Below, in pieces: positions 1-8,287 of a stretch of DNA of 64,000 nucleotides (its first letter is position 1; each line of letters begins with the position of its first letter). The stretch lies in NCBI GenBank assembly GCA_964423925.1, contig CAYRGQ010000003.1:62001-126000 (forward strand), written 5' to 3'. A program made the position numbers and the translations under genes. This DNA is from CAYRGQ01 sp964423925. Lineage in GTDB: Bacteria; Bacteroidota; Bacteroidia; Sphingobacteriales; Sphingobacteriaceae. The notes beneath the pieces are model-generated. The model saw nothing but the letters and a program-made list of their open reading frames with translations. It did not search any database and had not been told where the DNA came from.

Positions 1-50
1 GGGCGATGCAGGCGATCTGGCTTACGGTTTAAAGGAATAGCTCGGTCGGT

Positions 51-1457
51 TTACAAGTCGTTCCAGTTATCCGTGCGGAATGGCGACACCGGTAACCCTT
101 GTTTATTGAACAGGTTGGGCATAGCCGTTTCCGTGAAGCCGAAGCGAACGGCTACAGGATTCTTCACCTGGGCTGAAGAAACCTCGAGCGTATTCCCTTT
201 GATTCGGCCCGTAGCAGGATGAAAAACCCGGTCGGCGCCGGCGATGTAAAGCTCCGTTATCTCGTTTCCGTTTACTTCTAGTCCTCCATCGAGGTGTTTG
301 AACCGCACGGTCACGGTATTTCCTTCGATTTCATGGCCCGCATACTGGGGCGAGATATAATCGCGATCTCTCCGGTGGCGATAATAATCGTTCAGCGCAA
401 TTTTCGACAGGCGGTTGGCAACGGCGCGCTTTTGGATTGGGTGAATATCGTTAATGTCATCCACTAAGTCGGTAATCACCACCATCTCTGAATTGGGGAG
501 GAGTTTGGCGGTTTTCTCCTGCTGCTCCCTCAAGTAGGAAGCGAGTGGAATCTGGTTGTTGTACGCGAAGGGCGCAATCTGCACAAAATAGAACGGGAAC
601 TCGTTGTCCCACGCCATCCGCCAAGAATTGACCATCGTCCGCATAAGTTTATCGTAGGTGGGCCAAGTACCAATATTGCTCTCTCCTTGGTACCAGAACG
701 CCCCCGATATGGCAAACGGCGTCAACGGGTAAATCATACTGTTCCACAAATGACCCGCTTGATGGGGCCTATATCCATTTGCTCCCTGCTTCAGCGCAGC
801 CTGGTAGAGCGCGGGGTCGTGGAGAATCATGTGCTCCGGCGTCCACACTTCGGCAGGCGTTCCACCCCATGATGCGTTAATAACGCCGATAGGAACGCCC
901 AGTTCCGCGCGAAAGTCCTTCGCTATGAAATAACCAATGGCCGAAAACGGCTTGAGCGATTCGGCACTTAGCGTCTGCCATGTATTGGGTATGTCGTCCT
1001 GCGGATATTCGGCCACGTTTCGGCTTACCTGAAGCAAACGGATATTCGGATCATTCGCCTGGGACAGTTCGTCGAGGATCTCAGGTAAATTTTGGTTGCC
1101 GCCCCATTCCATATTGGACTGCCCAGATACAAGCCAAACATCCCCCAATAGAATATTTTTTAGCCTGATTTCTTCTCCCCCGGCGCTTATCGTCATCTCA
1201 TAAGGACCACCCGCCTCACCAGTAGGCAGCTGTACAATCCACCGCCCTCCGCCGTCAGCTTGCGTTCTGACGGTATCCTCCAACCAGGATGCTGTTACCG
1301 AAATCGTGGACGACGCCCAACCCCAGCCCCAAATATTGGCCGCGGTATTACGCTGTAGGACCATATTGTCCGACAAGACGTTTGGTATTCGTAATTGTGC
1401 ATGACAAAACGCGTGTACGGCTAGTACCGACACGAACAAGAGCAAGTGTTTTTTCAT
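51..1457 (-). CDS. Sialate O-acetylesterase-like SGNH hydrolase, secreted
   Basis: This 468-residue protein matches the sialate 9-O-acetylesterase family, which removes acetyl esters from sialic acids or plant glycans. Residues 1-20 form a signal peptide ending in AFCHA, so the enzyme is periplasmic or exported. The nucleophile block GQSNM holds Ser114. The family signature WYQGESN is at 255-261. The acid/base block DIHP holds His339. An N-terminal beta-sandwich (about 21-100) precedes the SGNH domain, as is usual for the family. The gene starts with ATG and has a TATGTTTG promoter about 40 bases upstream. It is divergent from mutY. The 50 bases below its stop are too short to show what follows. 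The family is clear; the natural substrate is not. Confidence 0.9.
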   Translation of the reverse strand: MKKHLLLFVSVLAVHAFCHAQLRIPNVLSDNMVLQRNTAANIWGWGWASSTISVTASWLEDTVRTQADGGGRWIVQLPTGEAGGPYEMTISAGGEEIRLKNILLGDVWLVSGQSNMEWGGNQNLPEILDELSQANDPNIRLLQVSRNVAEYPQDDIPNTWQTLSAESLKPFSAIGYFIAKDFRAELGVPIGVINASWGGTPAEVWTPEHMILHDPALYQAALKQGANGYRPHQAGHLWNSMIYPLTPFAISGAFWYQGESNIGTWPTYDKLMRTMVNSWRMAWDNEFPFYFVQIAPFAYNNQIPLASYLREQQEKTAKLLPNSEMVVITDLVDDINDIHPIQKRAVANRLSKIALNDYYRHRRDRDYISPQYAGHEIEGNTVTVRFKHLDGGLEVNGNEITELYIAGADRVFHPATGRIKGNTLEVSSAQVKNPVAVRFGFTETAMPNLFNKQGLPVSPFRTDNWNDL

Positions 1458-1496
1458 AAATGTTCTGTTTGTGGATGGTTTTGGTTTTGTTGGCTA

Positions 1497-1504
1497 CAAA
1501 CATA
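1497..1504 (-). promoter_or_regulatory. Bacteroidota -7 promoter element of the esterase gene
   Basis: Read on the minus strand this is TATGTTTG, a full match to the Bacteroidota -7 consensus TAnnTTTG. It would start a leader of roughly 30 bases before the esterase ATG at 1457. No clear -33 TTTG was seen. Confidence 0.5.
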
Positions 1505-1609
1505 TTGAAAAAGAAAGACGTTTATCAGCCGGAGCATAATATTTTTTGAAACGAAACCAAGCGGTGTTGGCGGGTTTTGTTTCTTCAAAATAATGCTGAT
1601 TTTTGCGTG

Positions 1610-2671
1610 ATGTCGTTTTCTGAAGAAATCGTCCGCTGGTATGAAGCCCACAAGCGTGACCTTCCTTGGCGCCAAACCCGAGATCCATATGTGATTTGGC
1701 TTTCCGAAATCATCTTGCAGCAAACTCGCGTGGCCCAGGGTTTACCGTATTTCGAGCGATTTCTCGCTCACTACCCCACGGTGCGCGCTTTTGCCTCGGC
1801 ACCGGAGGGCGAGATCCTGCGCCATTGGCAAGGCTTAGGGTATTACTCACGCGCACGCAACATGCACAAAGCCGCCCAGCGCGTGGTAACTCACATGGAT
1901 GGCGTTTTCCCCACTTCGTACGAACAATTGATTCGACTCCCAGGCATCGGCGAATATACCGCCGCCGCCATTTCGTCCTTTGCTGCCGGCGAAGCACGTG
2001 CGGTGGTCGACGGTAACGTCTTCCGCGTGCTGTCGCGCTATTTCGGTATCAATACGCCCATCAATTCTTCACAAGGCAAGAAGGTTTTCCAACAAATAGC
2101 AGACGACCTACTCGATACCCGTGATTCCGGCACGCACAACCAAGCGCTCATGGAGTTCGGTGCGGTGCTGTGTCGACCCAAAAGGCCCGACTGCGCTATC
2201 TGCCCCGTCAGTCTTGGCTGCGAAGCCCTTCGATCAGGTCGTGTCGAAGAACTGCCCGTTAAACTTAAAAGCAAACCGAGCATCAACCGATTCTTCAACT
2301 ATTTTGTAGTAAGGCAATGGGAAGGCCTATACCTGGAACAAAGAAAATCCGGCGATATCTGGGAAAATCTCTACCAGCTGCCCCTGGTGGAAACGGCCGG
2401 CCCCGCGTCCGCGACAGAACTAACGGCGCATCCTCTTGTAAGCGAATGGTTTGGCGATCATGCACAATTGGTTGCCCTTGGGAACCCCGTCAAACATGTG
2501 CTGAGCCATCAAAACCTCTATGCCCAGTTTTTTGAAGTGCGGGGTACTCGTGTTTCGTCGGACAAAAAAGAATCGTGGGATTATGTTTTATTAAAAGATT
2601 TGAATAAATTAGCTAAACCTAAACTTATTTACGCTTTCTTAACCAGTTATTTAAACGACAATCAACCGTAG
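1610..2671 (+). CDS. mutY: A/G-specific adenine DNA glycosylase MutY
   Basis: MutY removes adenine mispaired with 8-oxoguanine or guanine in base-excision repair. I chose the ATG at 1610 (353 residues); an in-frame TTG at 1577 would only add a non-conserved tail. Catalytic Glu33 lies in SEIILQQTR, and Asp134 lies in VVDGNV after the helix-hairpin-helix LPGIGEYTA (110-118). The iron-sulfur cluster loop is complete: Cys188-x6-Cys195-x2-Cys198-x5-Cys204. A C-terminal NUDIX-like domain for 8-oxoG recognition follows from about residue 230. ssb starts five bases after the stop, so the two repair and replication genes are probably co-transcribed. Confidence 0.96.
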   Translation: MSFSEEIVRWYEAHKRDLPWRQTRDPYVIWLSEIILQQTRVAQGLPYFERFLAHYPTVRAFASAPEGEILRHWQGLGYYSRARNMHKAAQRVVTHMDGVFPTSYEQLIRLPGIGEYTAAAISSFAAGEARAVVDGNVFRVLSRYFGINTPINSSQGKKVFQQIADDLLDTRDSGTHNQALMEFGAVLCRPKRPDCAICPVSLGCEALRSGRVEELPVKLKSKPSINRFFNYFVVRQWEGLYLEQRKSGDIWENLYQLPLVETAGPASATELTAHPLVSEWFGDHAQLVALGNPVKHVLSHQNLYAQFFEVRGTRVSSDKKESWDYVLLKDLNKLAKPKLIYAFLTSYLNDNQP

Positions 2672-2675
2672 TACT

Positions 2676-3119
2676 ATGTCTGGTGTAAACAAAGTCATCC
2701 TCGTTGGGCATTTGGGTAAAGATCCCGAAATCCGTTATTTAGAAGGAAACGTGAGCGTAGCTAGCTTCCCACTTGCCACCTCCGAATTCTACAATAAAGA
2801 TGGCAAGAAAGTAGAACAAACGGAGTGGCATAACATCGTTATGTGGCGTGGATTGGCGGACGTTTCGGCGAGATACCTGTCGAAGGGCAAACTCGTATAT
2901 ATCGAAGGCAAGCTGCGCACGCGGTCTTACGAAGACCGGGAAGGCATTCGCCGCTATACTACCGAAATCGTAGCCGAGAATTTTACACTGCTGGGTCGCA
3001 AAAGCGACTTCGACCCGCCAAACCCGTCCGGCGCGTCCAAATCTGCCGATAAAGGCGATTCAGACACCCCTAAAGAGGTTGACTTCAAAGAGAATGACGA
3101 AGACGACGACCTGTTTTAA
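2676..3119 (+). CDS. ssb: Single-stranded DNA-binding protein
   Basis: SSB coats single-stranded DNA during replication, repair and recombination. The 147-residue protein has the OB fold at residues 1-105, beginning MSGVNKVILVGHLGKDPE, with the usual EWHNIVMW strand. A flexible linker and an acidic tail follow. The tail ends in DDDLF rather than the common DDDLPF or DDDIPF, so the partner-binding tip lacks its proline. The gene lies directly behind mutY and probably shares its transcript. Confidence 0.95.
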   Translation: MSGVNKVILVGHLGKDPEIRYLEGNVSVASFPLATSEFYNKDGKKVEQTEWHNIVMWRGLADVSARYLSKGKLVYIEGKLRTRSYEDREGIRRYTTEIVAENFTLLGRKSDFDPPNPSGASKSADKGDSDTPKEVDFKENDEDDDLF

Positions 3120-3264
3120 TCGACAGATTTCCCAATAGTCTTTCGTTTTTCGTTATGGTCTAAGCGGCCTTTAATCCGGAGAAAATTTTTTGCATGGTTT
3201 TTGCACGATGTTGCCCAGCTCGGGTAGTGCCCATCGGCCTGCGACGGCTACCGCATAACTAACA

Positions 3265-4218
3265 ATGGACACCATGAGACAACTTTACTCCCCTTTGCTT
3301 GGGCTTATCGCATTACTGACGCTTGCGCTCGGTGCCTGCGAAAAAGAACCAGATTTCCTTTCCGAGTCCCAAGCCCACACCTTGCTTGACTTGTCCTATG
3401 GTACGGACGACAAGCAGAAAATGGACGTCTATCTACCCGCTAACCGTTCGATCGAAGACACAAAGATTGCGATATTCATCCATGGGGGAGCCTTCATGAC
3501 GGGCGACCGCAAAGAAGTGCCACAAGTCATTATCGACCGTTTCGTTTCGCAAGGGTGGGCCGTTGCAAATATCAGCTACCGCTTGGTCAACGGCTATCAA
3601 ATCGACGCAATTCCTCCCGCGCGGATAGACAGCGATATTTTAATAAAAGACCAGGTTACAGACGTTTCGGCTGCCGTAGATTATGTGCTAGCCCACGCGC
3701 GGGAGTGGGCCGTCAATGGCCACCGTATTGGGGTAGCTGGCCACAGTGCGGGCGGCACACTAGCCATCCTGTATGCGTATAGTGAGTATAACGCGGCCGG
3801 AAAAGTGAAGGCTGTGGGCAACTTAGCGGGCGCGGTCGATTTAGCCTTTACACAATACGATGTTGATCATGCCTTTTTTACCAAACTCTTTATCCCCGAA
3901 TTTATCCAGCGTGTCACCGGACATCCATTTGAGTCATGGAATACCACCCATTCCGAACCCGTTAGCCCCTATCACGTAGTACACGCAGATAAACCCGTGC
4001 CTATTATCAATGTCTTTCCTGAAAACAATATCGTACTTCTGGATCTTCCCAAGCAGGACCGAGGAACCTACAATCGCTTTACCGAGCACCTAAATGCGTT
4101 GGGCATTCCGAATCGCTTCGTACAGATTGATGGCGTGCTTCACGATTTTGGTGGGGCCGAAACCCAGCGCAAGGCTGTAGACGAAACGGTCACTTTTTTC
4201 AACGCGCATTTACAGTAG
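3265..4218 (+). CDS. Alpha/beta hydrolase lipoprotein (carboxylesterase-like)
   Basis: This 317-residue protein is an alpha/beta hydrolase of the hormone-sensitive lipase/esterase type. A lipoprotein signal ends in ALGAC with lipidated Cys25, so it is membrane anchored. The oxyanion-hole block HGGAF starts at His73. The nucleophile elbow is GHSAGG with Ser161. A C-terminal DGVLHDF block supplies the likely catalytic His. A second in-frame ATG at 3274 is equally good and would not change the mature protein. A rho-independent terminator follows at 4259-4288. The substrate is unknown; a short-chain ester is the usual guess for the family. Confidence 0.85.
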   Translation: MDTMRQLYSPLLGLIALLTLALGACEKEPDFLSESQAHTLLDLSYGTDDKQKMDVYLPANRSIEDTKIAIFIHGGAFMTGDRKEVPQVIIDRFVSQGWAVANISYRLVNGYQIDAIPPARIDSDILIKDQVTDVSAAVDYVLAHAREWAVNGHRIGVAGHSAGGTLAILYAYSEYNAAGKVKAVGNLAGAVDLAFTQYDVDHAFFTKLFIPEFIQRVTGHPFESWNTTHSEPVSPYHVVHADKPVPIINVFPENNIVLLDLPKQDRGTYNRFTEHLNALGIPNRFVQIDGVLHDFGGAETQRKAVDETVTFFNAHLQ

Positions 4219-4258
4219 GCAAGAAACAGCTTCCCACGTGCTATAAACGATATATTTG

Positions 4259-4288
4259 AACCCCAGCACGGGGTTTTTACTTTTTTTT
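4259..4288 (+). terminator. Rho-independent terminator of the esterase gene
   Basis: A six-base-pair stem AACCCC/GGGGTT with loop AGCAC is followed by a long T-rich tract. It lies about 40 bases after the esterase stop and directly in front of the pheS promoter, so it separates the two transcription units. Confidence 0.75.
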
Positions 4289-4292
4289 ACGT

Positions 4293-4300
4293 TATCTTTG
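4293..4300 (+). promoter_or_regulatory. -7 promoter element of pheS, leaderless configuration
   Basis: TATCTTTG matches TAnnTTTG exactly and ends five bases before the pheS ATG. Transcription starting the usual few bases downstream would begin at or next to the start codon, giving a leaderless or nearly leaderless mRNA. Confidence 0.65.
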
Positions 4301-4305
4301 GAACG

Positions 4306-5343
4306 ATGTTGCAAGAAAAAATAACCCGCTATACAAGCGAAATAGAGCGTTTCAATCCGCAAACACCCGATGAGCTGGAAGCCTTCCGACTCAAGTTCTT
4401 AGTGTCAAAGGGTTTGGTAAAAAGCCTGTTTGAGGAGTTCAAAACGGTGTCGGCCGAGGAAAAACGCACGTTAGGCAAGGTGCTTAATGAATTTAAGAAC
4501 AAAGCGGAAACGACGTATTCCACGTTTAAAGAGCAGCTCGTAGCCACGAGCCAGGCAAAATCCACGGACGAAGACTTGACTTTGCCCGGTTATGGGATTA
4601 CAACCGGCTCTCGCCACCCGCTCTCGTTGGTCCGCAAAGAGATTATCGAAATATTCAAGAAGCTCGGTTTCGTAGTGGCTGAAGGCCCAGAAATCGAAGA
4701 CGACTGGCATATTTTTTCGGCGCTGAATTTTCCGCCGGAGCATCCAGCTCGCGATATGCAAGACACGTTTTTCATTCAGAAACGTGACGACGGAAACGAC
4801 ATCGCGCTTCGGACGCACACTTCTTCCATCCAGGTGCGCCTGATGGAAAACGGTACGCCGCCCTTTCGAGTAGTAATGCCGGGCAGGGTGTACCGAAATG
4901 AGGCAATTTCCGCACGGGCGCATTGCTTCTTCCATCAGGTAGAAGGACTCTATATTGACAAGGGTGTGTCATTTGCCGACCTGAAACAGACACTCTATTA
5001 TTTTGTCCAGGAATTATTTGGGGAGGGCACAAAAGTGCGCTTTCGTCCGTCGTACTTCCCATTCACGGAGCCCTCTGCCGAGATGGATATCAGCTGTTCG
5101 ATTTGCAAAGGCAACGGCTGTCAGATGTGCAAAGGGTCGGGTTGGGTAGAAATCTTGGGATGCGGTATGGTGGATCCAGCCGTTCTGGAAAATTGCGGCA
5201 TCGACCCGACAATCTACAGCGGTTATGCCTTCGGCATGGGAATAGAGCGCATTACCAACCTCAAATACGAAATTAAGGACTTGCGCCTGTTTTCGGAAAA
5301 CGACGTCCGCTTCCTTAAGCAATTCGAAACCGAATTGGTATGA
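4306..5343 (+). CDS. pheS: Phenylalanine-tRNA ligase alpha subunit
   Basis: PheS forms the catalytic half of the alpha2-beta2 enzyme that charges tRNA(Phe). The 345-residue protein has an N-terminal coiled coil (1-95), class II motif 2 around RVYRNEAISARAHCFFHQVEG, and motif 3 around GYAFGMGIERI near the C-terminus. A four-cysteine insert, CSIC then CQMC, may bind metal and is common in bacterial PheS. pheT is not in the window, so the subunits are encoded apart. The stop overlaps the ATG of the next lipoprotein gene by four bases. The promoter TATCTTTG sits immediately upstream. Confidence 0.97.
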   Translation: MLQEKITRYTSEIERFNPQTPDELEAFRLKFLVSKGLVKSLFEEFKTVSAEEKRTLGKVLNEFKNKAETTYSTFKEQLVATSQAKSTDEDLTLPGYGITTGSRHPLSLVRKEIIEIFKKLGFVVAEGPEIEDDWHIFSALNFPPEHPARDMQDTFFIQKRDDGNDIALRTHTSSIQVRLMENGTPPFRVVMPGRVYRNEAISARAHCFFHQVEGLYIDKGVSFADLKQTLYYFVQELFGEGTKVRFRPSYFPFTEPSAEMDISCSICKGNGCQMCKGSGWVEILGCGMVDPAVLENCGIDPTIYSGYAFGMGIERITNLKYEIKDLRLFSENDVRFLKQFETELV

Positions 5344-5768
5344 TACTACTACGATCTTCGTTGCTTCTTGTGGCGGTAGTGCTCCTGATGAGCGGGTGCA
5401 GGAAGGGCGGATGCAACGTGATTGATGAGATAATCGTTAGTGAAACATTCCTTTTTGGTGAATTTCCTCAGCTTAGGATACCAGGAGGCTATGCTGAGGT
5501 GGACGCGACACGGGGCGGCATAGCGGGGATCATCGTGCTCAATGCAGGAAACAATCGATATGTGGCCTATGATCGCGCCAGTACCGTAAATCCGGCTAAA
5601 CGGTGCGCTGTCAACGTCCAGGAGGGTGGGTTAATCGCAATAGACCCATGCAGCCAAGCTAAATGGATATTGACCAATGGATCGCCCGCTGAAATAGCGG
5701 AATGTCCGTTAAAACCTTATAGAGTACGTTTGCAGTCGGGTGGTAGTGCCGTCATCGTATCGAACTAA
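5340..5768 (+). CDS. Small lipoprotein of unknown function
   Basis: This 142-residue protein starts at an ATGA overlap with the pheS stop, so it is translationally coupled to pheS. The signal ends in LLMSGC, a lipoprotein box, so it is membrane anchored. The mature part is rich in glycine and valine with several cysteines (CNV, KRCAVNV, DPCSQ, AECPL). It could be a small beta-rich domain resembling Rieske-like or RcsF-like lipoproteins, but no ligand motif is complete. I do not recognise the family with confidence. The TetR gene begins one base after its stop. Confidence 0.75.
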   Translation: MILLRSSLLLVAVVLLMSGCRKGGCNVIDEIIVSETFLFGEFPQLRIPGGYAEVDATRGGIAGIIVLNAGNNRYVAYDRASTVNPAKRCAVNVQEGGLIAIDPCSQAKWILTNGSPAEIAECPLKPYRVRLQSGGSAVIVSN

Positions 5769-5769
5769 C

Positions 5770-6345
5770 ATGGAACCAGACAAAATCAAGGAAAGCATCA
5801 AACGGTCGGCCCGGGATTTGTTTCGTCGTTATGGCTATAACAAGACCAGCGTCAACGAAATCGCCCGAAAAGCCAAAATAGCCAAAGCCACCATCTACAA
5901 GTACTTCGATAGCAAGGAACTTATTCTGCATGCTATATTGATGGACTATATCCGGGCCAGCGTCAGCGATTTGCTCGATAAAAAACAGGATACCACAGAT
6001 TTAGAGGCTTACCTCAGCAACCTGATCCTGCGCGTGAGCCGGATAACCTATACCATTTGCAATGAATTTATCGGTTGGGACTTTATACGGGAATCGGCCA
6101 ACGCCCAGGAATACCTTAAAACCTTGTCCGACGACTTGGAATTCCTACTTATCAGCTCGTTCAATGACAACCCTGCCGTACGGGACAATATTTCGTTGGA
6201 GAAACTATCCTTCTTGATCAAATCCAGTAAGAGCATTGTGTTTTCGTTTGCTTTCACAGCCGTGACCGTTGCCGACGTGCGTAAGAATTTTATTTCTTTC
6301 CAAAATGAAATACTGCCCTATTTGGTGAAAGCAACCGTCCACTAA
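5770..6345 (+). CDS. TetR/AcrR family transcriptional regulator
   Basis: This 191-residue protein has the TetR N-terminal helix-turn-helix: LFRRYGYNKTSVNEIARKAKIAKATIYKYF, at about residues 14-44. A helical ligand-binding and dimerisation domain follows. I chose the ATG at 5770; an upstream GTG at 5740 would overlap the lipoprotein gene and add no conserved residues. It is the third gene of the pheS transcript. No efflux or target gene is adjacent on the same strand, so its regulon cannot be told from context. The next gene is convergent, 21 bases away. Confidence 0.9.
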   Translation: MEPDKIKESIKRSARDLFRRYGYNKTSVNEIARKAKIAKATIYKYFDSKELILHAILMDYIRASVSDLLDKKQDTTDLEAYLSNLILRVSRITYTICNEFIGWDFIRESANAQEYLKTLSDDLEFLLISSFNDNPAVRDNISLEKLSFLIKSSKSIVFSFAFTAVTVADVRKNFISFQNEILPYLVKATVH

Positions 6346-6366
6346 CCATCAACTTCCTCTTTTTCC

Positions 6367-7188
6367 TTACGGCTGGCCAAGCTCCTTTAAGCGTTCTACT
6401 GCATAATTTATTTCGCTGTCGTTGCCCACTAGCTTAATCTGTTCATAACAGGCAATGGCCGCCTCCATATTTCCAATTTTCTCATACGCGGTGCCAAGGT
6501 TATCCAGCACGCTGGTATTGTCAGGTTGGGCTTCTTTTGCGCGTTCTAAGTACGTTATCGCCGCGGCATAGTCTTGCCTTCGCTGGGCATTGATGGATAA
6601 GCTTAACAAACCGGGTACATGGTACGGATCCGACGTAAGCAGCCGGTTTGAAATCGTGTCCATCAGCGGGTGTAACGACTCGTCCTTCGTGTTATACAAT
6701 TGCAGCGTATACATCGCTACATACTGCTGCACAAAGTTATCTACATCGCGTAAGCGATTACCATTCCGCCACCGCCACGCTTCGCCTAAATCGTCGTGCG
6801 CCGCAAGTAGGTCTAATATTTCCGCTGTGTATGCTTCGTATTCCCCTTGATCTCCTAAGAGCGTAATATACGCGAACCGAACGTCCAGTCGCTCGGGGAA
6901 GGTTCTCTTTGCCGCTTCCAATTCGGCGGTGGATGCCGCCAAATAAGCTTGCCGAAGCGCGGAATCCCGCTCCATAGCATATTTTCGCTGCAAAAATGCT
7001 GATTGGGCAAGCATGCGGTCGGCATCCTCGGGCCATTCAAACCGCCATTCGTGCAGTATTTTTCGCTGAAGGGCCGTGTCGCCCTGGCTGATGGCTTCTT
7101 CCAGGCGTTGGGAATAAACTTGGGCAAACGATTGGGTAGTCAAGCCTACCAGCATTGCAATCAGGCTGATGTATACCGTCTTCATCAT
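6367..7188 (-). CDS. Periplasmic tetratricopeptide-repeat protein
   Basis: About 273 residues, starting at tandem ATGs (7188 or 7185). A signal peptide ends in TQSFAQ, so the protein is exported. The C-terminal part carries TPR units, clearest at NTSVLDNLGTAYEKIGNMEAAIACYEQI. The N-terminal part is helical and resembles degenerate repeats. TPR proteins act as scaffolds, and the partner cannot be inferred. The gene lies 46 bases after thiL on the same strand, so it may be the last gene of the nadA-thiL transcript. A longer upstream reading to 7278 would overlap thiL and is less likely. Confidence 0.82.
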   Translation of the reverse strand: MMKTVYISLIAMLVGLTTQSFAQVYSQRLEEAISQGDTALQRKILHEWRFEWPEDADRMLAQSAFLQRKYAMERDSALRQAYLAASTAELEAAKRTFPERLDVRFAYITLLGDQGEYEAYTAEILDLLAAHDDLGEAWRWRNGNRLRDVDNFVQQYVAMYTLQLYNTKDESLHPLMDTISNRLLTSDPYHVPGLLSLSINAQRRQDYAAAITYLERAKEAQPDNTSVLDNLGTAYEKIGNMEAAIACYEQIKLVGNDSEINYAVERLKELGQP

Positions 7189-7234
7189 GTGAGTACAACA
7201 ACGGGAGGTTCCGATTGTTGCGCAGCGACCGCGC

Positions 7235-8272
7235 CTAGGAAAACGCATTCCATCCCTGCGCTTTGAGCGGATGGACATTTCCAGACTTAGAGATCAGCTC
7301 CCGTCCTGCGGCCAATTCGGTAATGTGACCAATAACCGTGATATCAGGATGGTTTTTCACCTTGTCATAATCGCTCTGCTTGATGGTGAAGAGCAATTCG
7401 TAATCTTCGCCTCCGTTAAGCGCACACACCGTGGGATCCAAGCCAAATTCGCGAGCCGTTTCATAGGTCATCGGGTCGATGGGTATCTTTTCTTCATAGA
7501 TTTTGCAGCCAACCTGGGATGCCTCACAGATATGCAACATATCCGAAGCCAATCCATCGGAAATATCCATCATGGCCGTCGGTTTTAACCGTAGGGTGGC
7601 TAATTGCTCGACTACGTCCTTCCTGGCCTCTGGCTTTAGCTGGCGCTCCACAATGTAATCCTTGCCCTCCAAATCTGGCTGAATGTTTGGATTTTCGAGG
7701 AAAATTCTCTTTTCGCGTTCCAGGAGTTGCAAGCCCACGTATGCGCCGCCAAGGTCACCTGATACGCAGATTAAATCGCCCTCGCCGGCACCGTCGCGGT
7801 AAGTAATCTGGTCCGGATCTGCATAGCCAATGCTCGTGACGCTAATAATCAAACCCTGCCGCGACGCAGAAGTGTCACCGCCTACCAAGTCCACACCGTA
7901 GTTTTTGCAAGCCAACAAAATGCCTGCGTAAATCTCTTCTACCGCTTCCAAGGGAAACTTACTCGATAAACCGATAGAAACGGTAACTTGGGAGGCTGTC
8001 CCATTCATGGCATAAATATCGCTCAAATTTACTTGTACAGCCTTGTATCCCAAGTGCTTGAGTGGAACGTAACGTAAATCGAAATGGATGTTTTCCAACA
8101 ACAAGTCGGTGGACACCAAGGTTTTCTTTCCTGAAAAATCCAGAACGGCAGCATCATCACCGATACCTTTATTGGTAGAATCCTGGGTGAGTTCCACTGT
8201 TTCCGTCAGGTGGTGGATTAAACCAAATTCTCCTAAATTTTCTAATTCCGTGCGTTCCTTATTATCAAACAT
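7235..8272 (-). CDS. thiL: Thiamine-monophosphate kinase
   Basis: ThiL phosphorylates thiamine monophosphate to thiamine diphosphate, the last step of cofactor synthesis, in the cytosol. The 345-residue protein shows the family's GIGDDAAVLDF metal-binding block near residue 36, the DLLLENIHFDL block, GGDTSAS at mid-protein, MDISDGLASD, and the C-terminal NGGEDYELLF. It starts with ATG 15 bases after the nadA stop, so it is co-transcribed with nadA. No other thiamine gene is in the window. Confidence 0.96.
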   Translation of the reverse strand: MFDNKERTELENLGEFGLIHHLTETVELTQDSTNKGIGDDAAVLDFSGKKTLVSTDLLLENIHFDLRYVPLKHLGYKAVQVNLSDIYAMNGTASQVTVSIGLSSKFPLEAVEEIYAGILLACKNYGVDLVGGDTSASRQGLIISVTSIGYADPDQITYRDGAGEGDLICVSGDLGGAYVGLQLLEREKRIFLENPNIQPDLEGKDYIVERQLKPEARKDVVEQLATLRLKPTAMMDISDGLASDMLHICEASQVGCKIYEEKIPIDPMTYETAREFGLDPTVCALNGGEDYELLFTIKQSDYDKVKNHPDITVIGHITELAAGRELISKSGNVHPLKAQGWNAFS

Positions 8273-8287
8273 TCGCTTATGGTTTAG

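Noticed and set aside
1..50. Short open tail ending with TAA at 30-32 on the plus strand.
   Set aside because: Too short to tell a gene end from chance.
1577..1609. TTG start extending MutY.
   Set aside because: The added residues are not part of the family and the ATG at 1610 gives the usual N-terminus.
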